A stretch of 64,000 nt of DNA, from NCBI GenBank assembly GCA_001599295.1, contig BCGN01000003.1, positions 1,899,148-1,963,147 of the forward strand, written 5' to 3'. This DNA comes from Sporopachydermia quercuum (Eukaryota; Ascomycota; Sporopachydermiomycetes; Sporopachydermiales; Sporopachydermiaceae). Both the position numbers and the translations under genes were made by a program. This document shows positions 54,990 to 64,000 of this stretch, piece after piece. The notes below the pieces were generated by a model, which was given only the letters and a program-made list of their open reading frames with translations, had not been told where the DNA came from and searched no databases. Numbering within the stretch: position 1 is the first letter of the stretch; each line of letters opens with the position of its first letter.

Positions 54990-56297
54990 ATGACAATTCA
55001 AGAGTTCTTTTTTCCTGTACCAGGTTCTGACCTGGTGCTGCGCAATATCACCGATAAACAATCTATACAACTTACACACTCCATAAACTCTGGGACATGG
55101 GCGGGAAAACTCACACAGGAACAATATGTTGCCCGGGAGGCTTTTTTGGGCTCAACAGAAGCTTGTGCAAACGGCTTGTTGACATATTGGGTTCTTACTG
55201 CAAAAGATACGCTAGAGATCACCGGGGATACTGTATTGTCTGCATGCGAAACTCTTCTCCGGAGGGGCCTAAGATCCACACCAGAGAAGGAGTATAAAGT
55301 GTGCCCCAGTTATGTTATTGGGGGTGTTTTTACCTCCCCAAAATTCCGTGGCAGAGGTTATGCGAAGATCATGATCTCTCAATTGAACCATGCCTTAACA
55401 CAGGTAGGCGATAGGATCTTTAAACATGTTTTCAAGCCTAACGAGAAAGAATACTCTCCAACTCATACTGTTGTATTATATTCCGAGGTAGGTGATTATT
55501 ATTCTCAGTTTGGGTACAGAATTAAAGATATCACCACCACGCATATTTCTGTGCGAGCCTCTGCAGCCCCTGTTGGGGGAACCGGTACAGGATTTACTCC
55601 AGGCACTAAAAGCGCTGGTACAGAGAATGACATCAGAAAAAGTGCTAGTGGGAAGAACATTTCTGCCACAGGAATAACTCTTTTGAAGAGAGGTGAATTC
55701 AAAGAAGTGTGTGCCAGAGATTGTGAATTTATTATCAATCAGTTTGTTAAGGACATTTCTCATCAGAGTCCTTCAGCCAAGTTTATTCCTTCAGTAGCTG
55801 TTCTTCCTGACTATCAAACGATCGATTGGCATCATGCAAGGGCAGATTTCATACACGGCTTCTTCAACAAGCCAAAGCCAGTCATATTTGGTGCAATCAC
55901 TGGGAAAGGCAGCTACGCAATATGGAATTTTGACTACGCAAATGACGCTCTTTACATTCTTCGTGTAAATGTTTCAGAAGCTTGCAAGAACAGTTTCTGC
56001 CAGGAAGAGCTTCAGCAGCTTTTCACAGTTGCCATACAGCAAGCTCGAGAGGCTGGACTGAAGGAGGTTGCTCTTTGGGACGATGATCTAAACGTCACTG
56101 TTGGATATCATTCNACCAACTGCGACAAGTCTCATACAGAAACTCTAGCAGAGCTGTTTGACGGCGTGCAGCTAGGCTGCCTGCCAAGTAGTTTACCTGC
56201 TGTTAGAGATGGTTACCAAGACAGCAAGGAGCAAGGAGGTCGCGAAGGTAGTGGGGAGGCCTATTGGCTGTTCTGTGGAAAATATGCTTGGTTTTAG
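54990..56297 (+). CDS. LYC1: LYC1-type GNAT acetyltransferase
   Basis: A 435-residue protein of the fungal Lyc1 family. In Yarrowia LYC1 encodes lysine N6-acetyltransferase, the first step of lysine breakdown; other members may have other substrates. Seen: the GNAT acetyl-CoA loop FRGRGYAK (119-126) in the strand SYVIGGVFTSPKFRGRGYAK, then VVLYSEVGDYYSQFGYR, the usual end of the GNAT fold; a Gly/Thr/Ser-rich linker (about 195-230); and a family-specific C-terminal half with DWHHARADFIHGF, YAIWNFDY and WLFCGKYAWF at the very end. GC content is moderately above the surroundings. An N at 56114 falls at a third codon position (Ser either way). Substrate inferred from the family name only. Confidence 0.85.
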   Translation: MTIQEFFFPVPGSDLVLRNITDKQSIQLTHSINSGTWAGKLTQEQYVAREAFLGSTEACANGLLTYWVLTAKDTLEITGDTVLSACETLLRRGLRSTPEKEYKVCPSYVIGGVFTSPKFRGRGYAKIMISQLNHALTQVGDRIFKHVFKPNEKEYSPTHTVVLYSEVGDYYSQFGYRIKDITTTHISVRASAAPVGGTGTGFTPGTKSAGTENDIRKSASGKNISATGITLLKRGEFKEVCARDCEFIINQFVKDISHQSPSAKFIPSVAVLPDYQTIDWHHARADFIHGFFNKPKPVIFGAITGKGSYAIWNFDYANDALYILRVNVSEACKNSFCQEELQQLFTVAIQQAREAGLKEVALWDDDLNVTVGYHXTNCDKSHTETLAELFDGVQLGCLPSSLPAVRDGYQDSKEQGGREGSGEAYWLFCGKYAWF

Positions 56298-57591
56298 AAA
56301 CTGTGAAAAATGTGACAGAATTTAAAAATATATGTGTATGGAAATAGAAATAATGGCAGGTCGTGACAGGGAGTAATAGCTGCTGAAGCAAAACTGTAAG
56401 AAAGTTTGAGTAGGAACTGGTTTCCCGTGGTAATTCTTGGACCGACTATCATACAGAAACTGGAATTCTTGATAGATTTATGATATTAATATCATGAATA
56501 AATCGTGCAAAGGGCCTATTGGGAGTATCGTTCTTCGAGGCATCTTACATTTTTTTACATTCTCCAAGCCTAATTTTCTACTCAGATCATTCGGCAAACT
56601 GATTGGTATTTCTAGCGGCTGTAGAACGTATTATTAGCAATAAATTATCATTAAAAAACTGCAAGTTACTAATTAACTGAAATAAGCTGTGGAATAAACA
56701 AAAGAGTCAATACGAAGATAGTTAAAAGCGCTGGGGAGGAGTTCATTGGTTCGTGATAAGTTCAGAGGAGAGAGCCGAGATCATTCATTAGCAAAATTGT
56801 TGAACTATCAAAAAGTACCGCTGAATAAGGTTTCTTAACTCGTATAATTATGCATAAATGAAACCTTATAATGTATAGCTTTCCAACATTAATTATAAAG
56901 GAGCTTGGACGCTTGAATAGTTGTGTTTACTTAGTTTCCTTGTTATCACGATTAAAGAGAGTTAAACCCCCGGGAAGTGTATCATTTTATTTATTTTATC
57001 TTCTAGTATTTCCTATAAATGCCTATAGTTAATTAGACATTGAAAAACGTAATAAGTATGTAAAAAGAAGAAAAAAAACAACCTATCTCTCGGCTACAAC
57101 TAGACTCATAAACTTTATTTGAGGATATCTTACTTCACTGCCTCATTAAATGGTGAGTATTCAGTTTTATGAAAAACCATAAATTTATTGAATGGATAGC
57201 TGTGATAAATAAACAATTTTTTTGCAGTAATTACAGCTTTACTTATTACATTTTATCTGTAAAATATGGCACTTACCACTCTCAAAATTCAGTGATTTGT
57301 TTTGAGGAGAGAAAGGTTTAATTTCATTCAGCATATGTTTCCGCTATGTTCCCGCTATTACTCTCTTTGTCTCGGACTGATCTCAAAGCTTCGGATATTC
57401 TCTCCGTTTTTAACTCTTCTGCTTACTATTTGGACTACGTTGTCACTTCCGTAATTACCTTTATTGACATTAGTATACATTAATATTAGTATCAACTAGT
57501 CTTCGTTAGTATATTTTTCCCCATTATCTTCCCCGATTCGTCTATACTACTTTTTGATATATTTTCCTATATTCTTATTATATCCTCTTTT
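56298..57591. other. Intergenic region between convergent LYC1 and SFU1
   Basis: A 1.3 kb AT-rich stretch between two 3' ends. Contains ATTAAT/TATTAG-rich DNA near 57470-57500. No gene or RNA recognised. Confidence 0.5.
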
Positions 57592-59169
57592 CTAACAAAC
57601 TAGTTTTGTTGTGGTCTCCTCTTTACCCCTCTTTGTCCGCTCGCTTATTTCTTCCTTCCGGAAACCTTCCTCTTCCACTCGCGGGGAGCTCTCCCACATC
57701 TTTTCTTCACTACTGTCGTTTTTCCCGTTCAACATTGAGCTAATTGACACCAATTTTGAAGTGCGGGGGCCAATTCCTGTACTGGAGACCGTGCTGCCTG
57801 GTGGAGTTGATAGTGCCGCTAGCTGAATTGTCACTGGTGCTGTTGGAGGTGTCAGGGAAGCGGATGTACCAACTCCTATGCAGGAGATTCCTTCGGCTTT
57901 CGGGGTAGGCAAAGAGCTTCCTGTGCCGGTCCCGCTTCTGGTTGGAGAGTCAGAACTGGACCCATTTGCCAGAGCCGTTGGTGGTCTCAATAGATCGTCC
58001 ACCGGCGGCAGGTGTGTATGCGAAAGGCCTTGCGCATGGCAGTGTGCGTGGGCAAATGAGGGCAGATGTGCTGGTTGCAGGGGAGGCAGAATCGACGGAG
58101 CTCCGGAACCAGGTGCTGTGTGTGGCCTGGGTAGAGAAAATGGTACTGTGCGGCCAAAAGAACCAGTAAAATCAATCGCAGGAGGAGCAAATGTTGATGC
58201 TCTACCCTCCGGCACATGGTGAGACTGTAGCACGTTCAATGGTGGTAAGGGAAATGTTTGGGGAGCTCCTGGTTGCACTGTGTATAGGTTCAGTGGTACT
58301 GAGGTGTTACTAGGCACGTAAGAGCTTGCAGTGGCTGCGGGAATGCCTGTTGGGGATTCTACGATTGGAGGGAACAACGGCGATTTACTTTCTGGGTCAG
58401 GCTTAATTCCTGTTGTCGTTGCCGTTGCCATTGCTGCCACTGGTCCTGCCGCAGTTTTACGGTCTTCGGAAGTGCCAAGAAGAGGCTTTCCCACACCGGA
58501 ACCTGTGGTGACGGTCCCAGTGACATGGCCTGCAGCGTTCCTCCTCCGCCGTTTGATCGTAGGCCGCTTCATATTTACCGGCCTGTGCGCGCCATGCAGC
58601 CTGTAGTACAGCCCGCAAGCATTACAGATAGTGTTTCCCATATCATCTCTACGCCAAAGAGGTGTTACTGTCGTGCCGCAGTTCTGACACGCGACAGCCA
58701 CCACGGTTTCTCCGTGCCCCAAGTGTGATGAATGGGAAGAGACAGACTCTGGAGAGGATGCTGGGGAGTCTCCGTGTCCGGATGATTGTAAATTTGGGGA
58801 CGAGGGGTTGCTGAATCGTTTATTTCCCGTAGCAAAGTGTTCGGGGCCTGTATTCACACCAGGCGTAAATGTACCTGACCCTCCGTTAGAGCCATCAATA
58901 ACTACTCGGTTATTAAATGCAGGGCATCCTTTGCATGCGGCGGATCCTCCGGTGCCGTTACAACGGCCATCACCTTTGCAAGTGCCGGATTCATTGTCGT
59001 TGTCCACCGGTACCACCACTGGCGGCCGTTTCAGGTTTACTGGCCGTTGCGAGTTGTTTGCCCGGAGATATAATCCGCACGCGTTGCACACGAGATTCCC
59101 CTGCGCCGAGCGTCTCCAAAGAGGAGTTTTTGTTGTTCCGCAGTTGGAACATACTTGTCCTGGCGACAT
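57592..59169 (-). CDS. SFU1: Two-finger GATA iron-responsive repressor (SreA/Sfu1/Fep1 type)
   Basis: A 525-residue transcription factor that in other fungi represses iron uptake and siderophore genes when iron is ample. Seen: GATA finger 1 with C7, C10, C28, C31 (CX2CX17CX2C), then RPVNLKRPP; the cysteine-rich iron-sensing region C64-X5-C70-X8-C79-X2-C82 (CKGDGRC ... CKGCPAFNN); and GATA finger 2 with C161, C164, C182, C185, followed by [16 protein letters not shown]. The long C-terminal part is Pro/Ser/Thr-rich, ending in a charged, probably helical stretch (about 485-520) like the C-terminal coiled region of the family. The order finger, Cys-rich, finger is diagnostic. The gene is markedly GC-richer than its flanks. 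Expected sites: ATCWGATAA in iron genes, not seen nearby. Confidence 0.94.
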   Translation of the reverse strand: MSPGQVCSNCGTTKTPLWRRSAQGNLVCNACGLYLRANNSQRPVNLKRPPVVVPVDNDNESGTCKGDGRCNGTGGSAACKGCPAFNNRVVIDGSNGGSGTFTPGVNTGPEHFATGNKRFSNPSSPNLQSSGHGDSPASSPESVSSHSSHLGHGETVVAVACQNCGTTVTPLWRRDDMGNTICNACGLYYRLHGAHRPVNMKRPTIKRRRRNAAGHVTGTVTTGSGVGKPLLGTSEDRKTAAGPVAAMATATTTGIKPDPESKSPLFPPIVESPTGIPAATASSYVPSNTSVPLNLYTVQPGAPQTFPLPPLNVLQSHHVPEGRASTFAPPAIDFTGSFGRTVPFSLPRPHTAPGSGAPSILPPLQPAHLPSFAHAHCHAQGLSHTHLPPVDDLLRPPTALANGSSSDSPTRSGTGTGSSLPTPKAEGISCIGVGTSASLTPPTAPVTIQLAALSTPPGSTVSSTGIGPRTSKLVSISSMLNGKNDSSEEKMWESSPRVEEEGFRKEEISERTKRGKEETTTKLVC

Positions 59170-62100
59170 GTATTAAGCTGAGGTGATGAGGTTATGAGTT
59201 GTGTGTGCGGAGTGAAATTCTGGTTGAAGTTCTGTGTGAATGAATAAATTCTGTGCTGCCGAGATGTGATGAGCTGTTTGTTAGTTACCATATCATACTG
59301 AAAACAGTGGGCACTGTGTTGTGTGTTGTTTGCTTTCCTGGCGGCTATTTATTTCCTAGAGCAGCTCTTCTCGCTAGCTGTAATGGTTAAGGGTAGTAAA
59401 ATGTTTGTTGGTCTGCTTGAACTGAATTATCGCCAATTATGCGCTGTTTGTTGTAGGTGTCCAAATTCTCCTAATTCCCAGATTTTCCTGTTTTCATTAC
59501 AGTGCTAATTGCTCTGTTCACTTCCAGTAATTCAATAATTGGGCGTTAAATTGTAACTTTGCCGGTAACAGTGATTTCTTGCCCGATTCCCCGTATTCTG
59601 GACCCTTCTGAAAATCCCTTTTGTCGTGGTTTTATTCAATTGAAGGTCTAACTGTTTGGCTGTTTAAACCTGTGAGTTAGATGTTTCTGAGAGAGTTATT
59701 GCTATTGTGTATTATAACAAATTGCCATGAAATGTCAAAGGAAGAAAAGACGTATTCTTTTATTCCTTTTCTTAGTTTTTCCGGTGTTGATGAATGATAC
59801 TTTTCTTTTATTTGTTTCGAGAAGGATTGGTTCTTTCAAAACTGTTATCCTTTGATATGAATCTTACAAGTGGTTGTAATTCAATGCCAGATATTCAATG
59901 GCGTCAATACTGGATATTCAATGCTCGTCAATGCTTGGACCTAATAATACACTAATTGTCGTCCGTTGATAGGTCTTGATAACAGAAAAAAGGTCGAAAT
60001 AACAACGTTTATCGTTTCTTATAGCTGTTGATTCCTTTACTTTCGCTGTTTGGTTTTGATTTCAGTCTCTATTTGATTGATCCTAAATGCTTACTATCAA
60101 TCGCTTGCTATTGCTTGGATTGCACTACGAATAGTCTGATTTCGAAATGAGCGGAAGAGCAGCGTAAATACGTAATAAATCTGTTATAACAGAAGTAGTA
60201 AAATGTCTGATAAACAAGCTGGCTCCGTATTTTCTAAGGCCGCTGGGAAGTGGTTTGATAGGCTAAAAGAGAGGAAGTGTTTATAAATGTGGTTATTGAA
60301 ATAAGTTGATGTGGGTTTGTTAATGAAATAAATAAAGTTAGAGTTGTAGAGCATTAGTTTTGGGATTAACGTTAGAGTTAAGCACTCATAGGTGGATTAT
60401 AAAATATAGTCTGACATGCATGAGAGAAATAAGCTCCAATCGTGATCTGTGAGTAAGCCTAGAAGAATTTTTCCGGATGAGATTGGAAATTGAAAATAGA
60501 AATATCTGCATTTGAAGAAGAATGGTTAAAGTAAACTGTAAAAAAAAGGAGTGTTATTGTAGTATTTTATTCAGNTATAATCAATGATTATTTTATCGCT
60601 ACTTTTTACTATTCAGTGTCTCACGTTGACATTTGAATCATAGTAATAGAGTTTGTCAAACAAACTAAGATTTGTTCCATACTATATAAACTACTGTTTT
60701 CCATCCCAATTTGGAAGTTAAGATAGATTAGTTTTGCAAATCTGGAATTACAAGGCAGGACATAAATTTGTCCTAAGGGGTTCTGGATCAAACGCATTCA
60801 ACTAATATATTAGTTGTTGACGTGAACACAATATTAACTCGGAGTCCCAACCATTTGATGGGTTCCAGTCACTTTTCAAATGGTGGGCATGCAAAAATTC
60901 CATACCTGTTTACTTATTCTGCAATTAAAATAAAAAAATTATTTGATTCATCCGCAAATATCTCTCGGTGATTCAGCATAAGCTATTTAGGACAATGTGG
61001 AGTGATAGAAAATGTCTTTCGTAGTTAAAAGTTGAAAGGAGTTCGTGGTGTTGACTCAATTAGGCTTTTTTCATGAGACTGCTGGGAAGGAAGTAAGACG
61101 AAGAATCTTGTCTTCCAGAAAGGACCATTAGTTGCCAAAAGTTGATAAAGCATTCTAAGAGAATTAGTAGCAAATTATTGAATGTTGGCCTTCTGTCAGT
61201 GCTCACCTTTACTCAAGTTGGCAAAAGATCAATCAGTTGTGTGAGATAGGATGAACTGATAAGGTAATGCTATTATGTGATACAATCTAATCGGCAGCAA
61301 AACTATTTGTTCATTGATCCGAAGGAGATAGGTCAAAGAATGAATAGTTTTAATATAGATCTTAATTTACAAGTAAACAAACACTAGCTGGTCATAAAAA
61401 ATTAGTGTAGCAATAAGATGAGCAACTTGAGGTAGGAATTCCCAAATCCAAACACATCTACAACTATATAACCATATAGCTCTTGATCATTTCTTCAATA
61501 TCATCTAATAGGTAAGCTCAACCCCCGTTTCTGGCGTTTTTTTATTAATTACATTTTGACTACTGTTCACTTGTAAGTTTTTGAGGTGCATGTTTTTATA
61601 TTTGATCTGATCATTGATAAGCCAGACCTAAGATCAGATCTGCACATAACTATTTCCACCAAACATAAATTTTATTCAAAATTTGAATTTGGAATCTCAA
61701 GCTCTCATATTCTATAGAACTAAAGTAATGAATATATATTAATATAGTTGATCTTCCTTCTATGTCTTTAAATAAGTAAAAACATGATAATCTCATTACC
61801 CTTATGCGAATCATCATAAGTACCATATCTCGCCTAAAGTAAACATTTACGTAAAATGAAACATAGTCACCATGAGATATGAGACAAGGGATGGATAGTT
61901 TAAATAATCTGCAAACTCTATTACCTCATTGTTACCAAAGCACATGAAAATGGGGGAATTGATTACATTTGGGAATTCTCTGATTGGCTGAATCAGGTTA
62001 TCTACTGAGTTGTTCTCAATCATTGTGTGAATAGCGCAAACTAGAACTATTACTCTAATCCATTTAAAGTTAAATTTGTCATGAACCTTAACAATATTTT

Positions 62101-62843
62101 ATTTCCGTCCGATTGATATCAGACATTCAGATATTTGTCATTCCTTCATCTGTAATTGCTTTCAAAACTTTCCATTTACTATGTTTATTGCTTCTACCAG
62201 TTATAAGACTTTCTTATTATACGAGATTGTTGATCGTTGGACTTCTTTAAATAAATTTAGTAATGAAAGTGATCCTATTATAGTTAGATTTTACTATTCC
62301 ATTAGAAATCAACTCTACCTACTATAGGGAAGTACCCTGGACTATGAAGAAGGAAGAGAAAAGAGAATGATTTGATTTGATGTTCTTCACATCGTAGTAA
62401 GTGAAGTGCAATGAAAGATTATGTTGAAGGAAATAACTCTATAGGAAGATATTAACAACTAGGAGTATATTCATGGCTTTCAATGCAATTAATGTAGTCA
62501 TAATTGTAGACATTGGAAAGAGTCCATAATATAAAAATAAGTAATGTAGCGAGATTGCTTAAAATGGATATATAAGCTTACTTCACGTAACTACATTGCT
62601 TTTATCACTTATTAAAGAGTTTCATTTTCATTACCAGACAGACTCTACCTTTCAGATCCTTTTCTTTCTCAAAGGCCTAAATATACCATCTAAAGTCTCT
62701 CTCTTCATAACTTTATAATAGTTTATTGAGGCCATCTACAGTTTATCCATTGATTATTTCAATTAGTTTACTCATCTTTCATGAAACTAATACACTTTTT
62801 CTTATTTGAAGAACATATCATAGTCAGTAGGAACAAATCTATA
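59170..62843. other. 3.7 kb region without recognisable gene
   Basis: Upstream region of SFU1, then a long AT-rich stretch without frames of note. It holds an imperfect 23-24 bp tandem duplication (59890-59937, GATATTCAATG units) and two short perfect hairpins: ACCATTTGA/TCAAATGGT at 60850-60858 and 60876-60884, and GATCTGATC/GATCAGATC at 61604-61612 and 61632-61640. Only one N (60574). Confidence 0.5.
59890..59937 (+). repeat. Imperfect 23-24 bp tandem duplication
   Basis: GATATTCAATGGCGTCAATA followed by a second, slightly changed copy beginning GATATTCAATGCTCGTCAAT. A recent small duplication in the SFU1 upstream region. Confidence 0.8.
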
Positions 62844-63665
62844 CTAGATATCTCCTTTCTGTATACGCTGCCAGGATTGGGCGATATGCTCCTCACTGAT
62901 ATCAATAGTCTCAATCCAAAGCTTGGTGTTACGTTCTGATGTTAATTTAAGCATGCGTTCAATGTCCTTAGGTGGGCCAATGGCAGAGCCACCAATTTTA
63001 TAGTTACTCATGAGTTAGGAAATTGGTGCAAACTTCACTGTTTCTCCAGAAGTATTGACGATAAGGTCGAAAGAGTCAGCATATTTCTCTTTGTAATGTT
63101 CCTTATAGGAACAATATAATGATCAACTCCCATCTTCAAAGCAACTTCCTTTTTTAGATTGCTTCTGGAAATAACCGTGACTTTGGCTCCTAAAATCTTG
63201 GGAAATAAGATAGCCATATGTTCAGTACCACAGATACCGGAAATACCTACTTTGCTGCTTTACCAATTTTTGCTTGGAATTGAGGCAACAATGCAATGAG
63301 ACCACTACATAACAGAGGAGCAACATCAACAGAGCTAAGACTATGAGGAAACTTGAAGGTGAATTCGTTGCTGACTCTAACGTGAGAAGCATTCCCACCT
63401 TGGGTGTTGGATCCTGACGGATATTGACTGAAGATTTTTTGCCAACCATTTTCTTTCAACTGTTTTGATGATCATCATGGCATCTTTGGCATCTATGACA
63501 ACAGTCATGCGCCAGAGACAGTAGATACATCGGAACTGCAGATACCACAACACTCAAATTTAATATCTATACCTTCTCTCCTTTATCCTTTTATACTTAA
63601 AAACCTTTGGGTTTCAACCACTCATCGAGATCCTGGGCACCAAGTGCTATAAGTTCATCAACCAT
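62844..63665 (-). pseudogene. Decayed ADH6/7-type (cinnamyl) alcohol dehydrogenase
   Basis: Remains of an NADP-dependent medium-chain alcohol dehydrogenase like yeast Adh6/Adh7. Reading down the minus strand: LGAQDLDEWLKPK from the ATG at 63665; IDIKFECCGICSSD (matching IDIKIEACGVCGSD); then QYPSGSNTQGGNASHVRVSN and FTFKFPHSLSSVDVAPLLCS; then LFPKILGAKVTVISRSNLKK and MGVDHYI; KYADSFDLIV; and near the end DIERMLKLTSERNTKLWIET ending KGDI at 62844. These lie in different frames, with stops and frameshifts between them. The segment that would carry the catalytic His-Glu pair and the four structural-zinc Cys is missing, and the total is about 820 nt against about 1080 expected. The protein would be inactive. 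A host gene in decay; an intact paralogue elsewhere is likely. Confidence 0.85.
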
Positions 63666-64000
63666 TGTGAATATCTGTTTACGTAATGTAATACTTTGTC
63701 AAGTGCTACTGTTGATCAATCGTCAATTGCAGTTGTATGTAGTTCCTGCCAACATAAGCGCTTTGCGAGAATTTACTGAAATTACTGTACAACTCAAAAA
63801 ATAACTAATTCAGAAAATTTTATCAACGGCAATAGGAGAAAACTGTTTCTTACATAGTTGAGATACGAATTCATTGTCTATTCTTTCTCTTCCCATGATG
63901 GAACCCCAATCTCAATTACCTTGAGTTATCAGGTTTTCTGTAGTTTATAAATACTATATGAGTTTCCGTTGGGTTGCAGGAATAAATGTTAAAACTCATT
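63666..64000. other. Window end, nothing recognised
   Basis: Upstream of the decayed dehydrogenase. The short plus frame at 63607-63804 overlaps the pseudogene and is a shadow. No other feature seen. Confidence 0.5.

Noticed and set aside
57611-59186. Several plus-strand frames of 60-122 codons inside SFU1
   Set aside because: Shadows arising from the GC-rich coding sequence of SFU1.
1-64000. LTR elements, virus-like elements, DNA transposons, CRISPR arrays and rRNA
   Set aside because: I looked for long terminal or inverted repeats, polymerase or transposase motifs, repeat-spacer arrays and rRNA segments and saw none that I could support.

Overview
This 64 kb window is nuclear DNA of a budding yeast (Saccharomycotina). 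The overall base composition is AT-rich, the genes are intron-bearing with yeast-type splice signals, and every recognisable protein is fungal. CUG is read as leucine: the two invariant Leu of the Ras G1 helix, the Leu of the SAM-binding and double-E motifs of HSL7, the YGKLP Leu of endosulfine and the Leu at the HMO1 exon junction are all CTG. That excludes the CUG-Ser and CUG-Ala clades. Introns are commoner than in Saccharomyces. Nine can be placed, with donors GTATGT, GTAAGT or GTACGT, a CTAAC-like branch box and only about 8-18 nt from branch box to acceptor in the clear cases. Gene density is low for a yeast: about 16 firm genes plus one pseudogene, with gene-free stretches of 2-7 kb. 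About 50 isolated N bases occur, nearly all between 14.7 and 56.2 kb, and they look like unresolved heterozygous sites.

Layout. 0-14 kb: a Sna/Pmp3 membrane peptide, an unrecognised acidic protein, the amino-acid permease-family protein AGP2, and the PRMT5-type arginine methyltransferase HSL7 (one intron), with AGP2 and HSL7 divergent. 13.6-20.8 kb: a 7 kb gene desert with a G16 run and an 11-bp tandem array. 20.8-25.5 kb: a TYE7-like SREBP-type bHLH factor, convergent with an AidB-type acyl-CoA dehydrogenase ending in a peroxisomal signal. 26.7-32 kb, all on the minus strand: a five-exon mitochondrial YchF/Obg-like ATPase, the mitoribosomal protein RSM24/mS35 and the HMG protein HMO1, whose first 12 codons are in a separate exon. 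33-34.8 kb: a GC-rich half of tRNA ligase (kinase plus phosphodiesterase fold, no ligase domain), with both phosphodiesterase histidines apparently replaced. 36.6-37.8 kb: RAS, with a 3-codon first exon. 39.9-45 kb: two tandem monocarboxylate-transporter-like permeases of very different base composition. 47-51.6 kb: an INSIG homologue and a three-exon endosulfine (IGO1). 55-59.2 kb: the GNAT enzyme LYC1 and the two-finger GATA iron regulator SFU1/SreA. 62.8-63.7 kb: a decayed ADH6/7-type alcohol dehydrogenase.

How the genes relate. Nutrient and growth control is prominent: RAS, IGO1, TYE7, HMO1, AGP2 and SFU1. INSIG is the membrane partner of sterol control, and HSL7 acts in methylation and cell-cycle control. 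YLF2 and RSM24 are neighbouring mitochondrial genes. No operon-like arrangement is implied. I saw no LTR element, virus-derived element, DNA transposon, rRNA or convincing tRNA gene. The most unusual item is the tRNA-ligase half-protein at 32979-34784.
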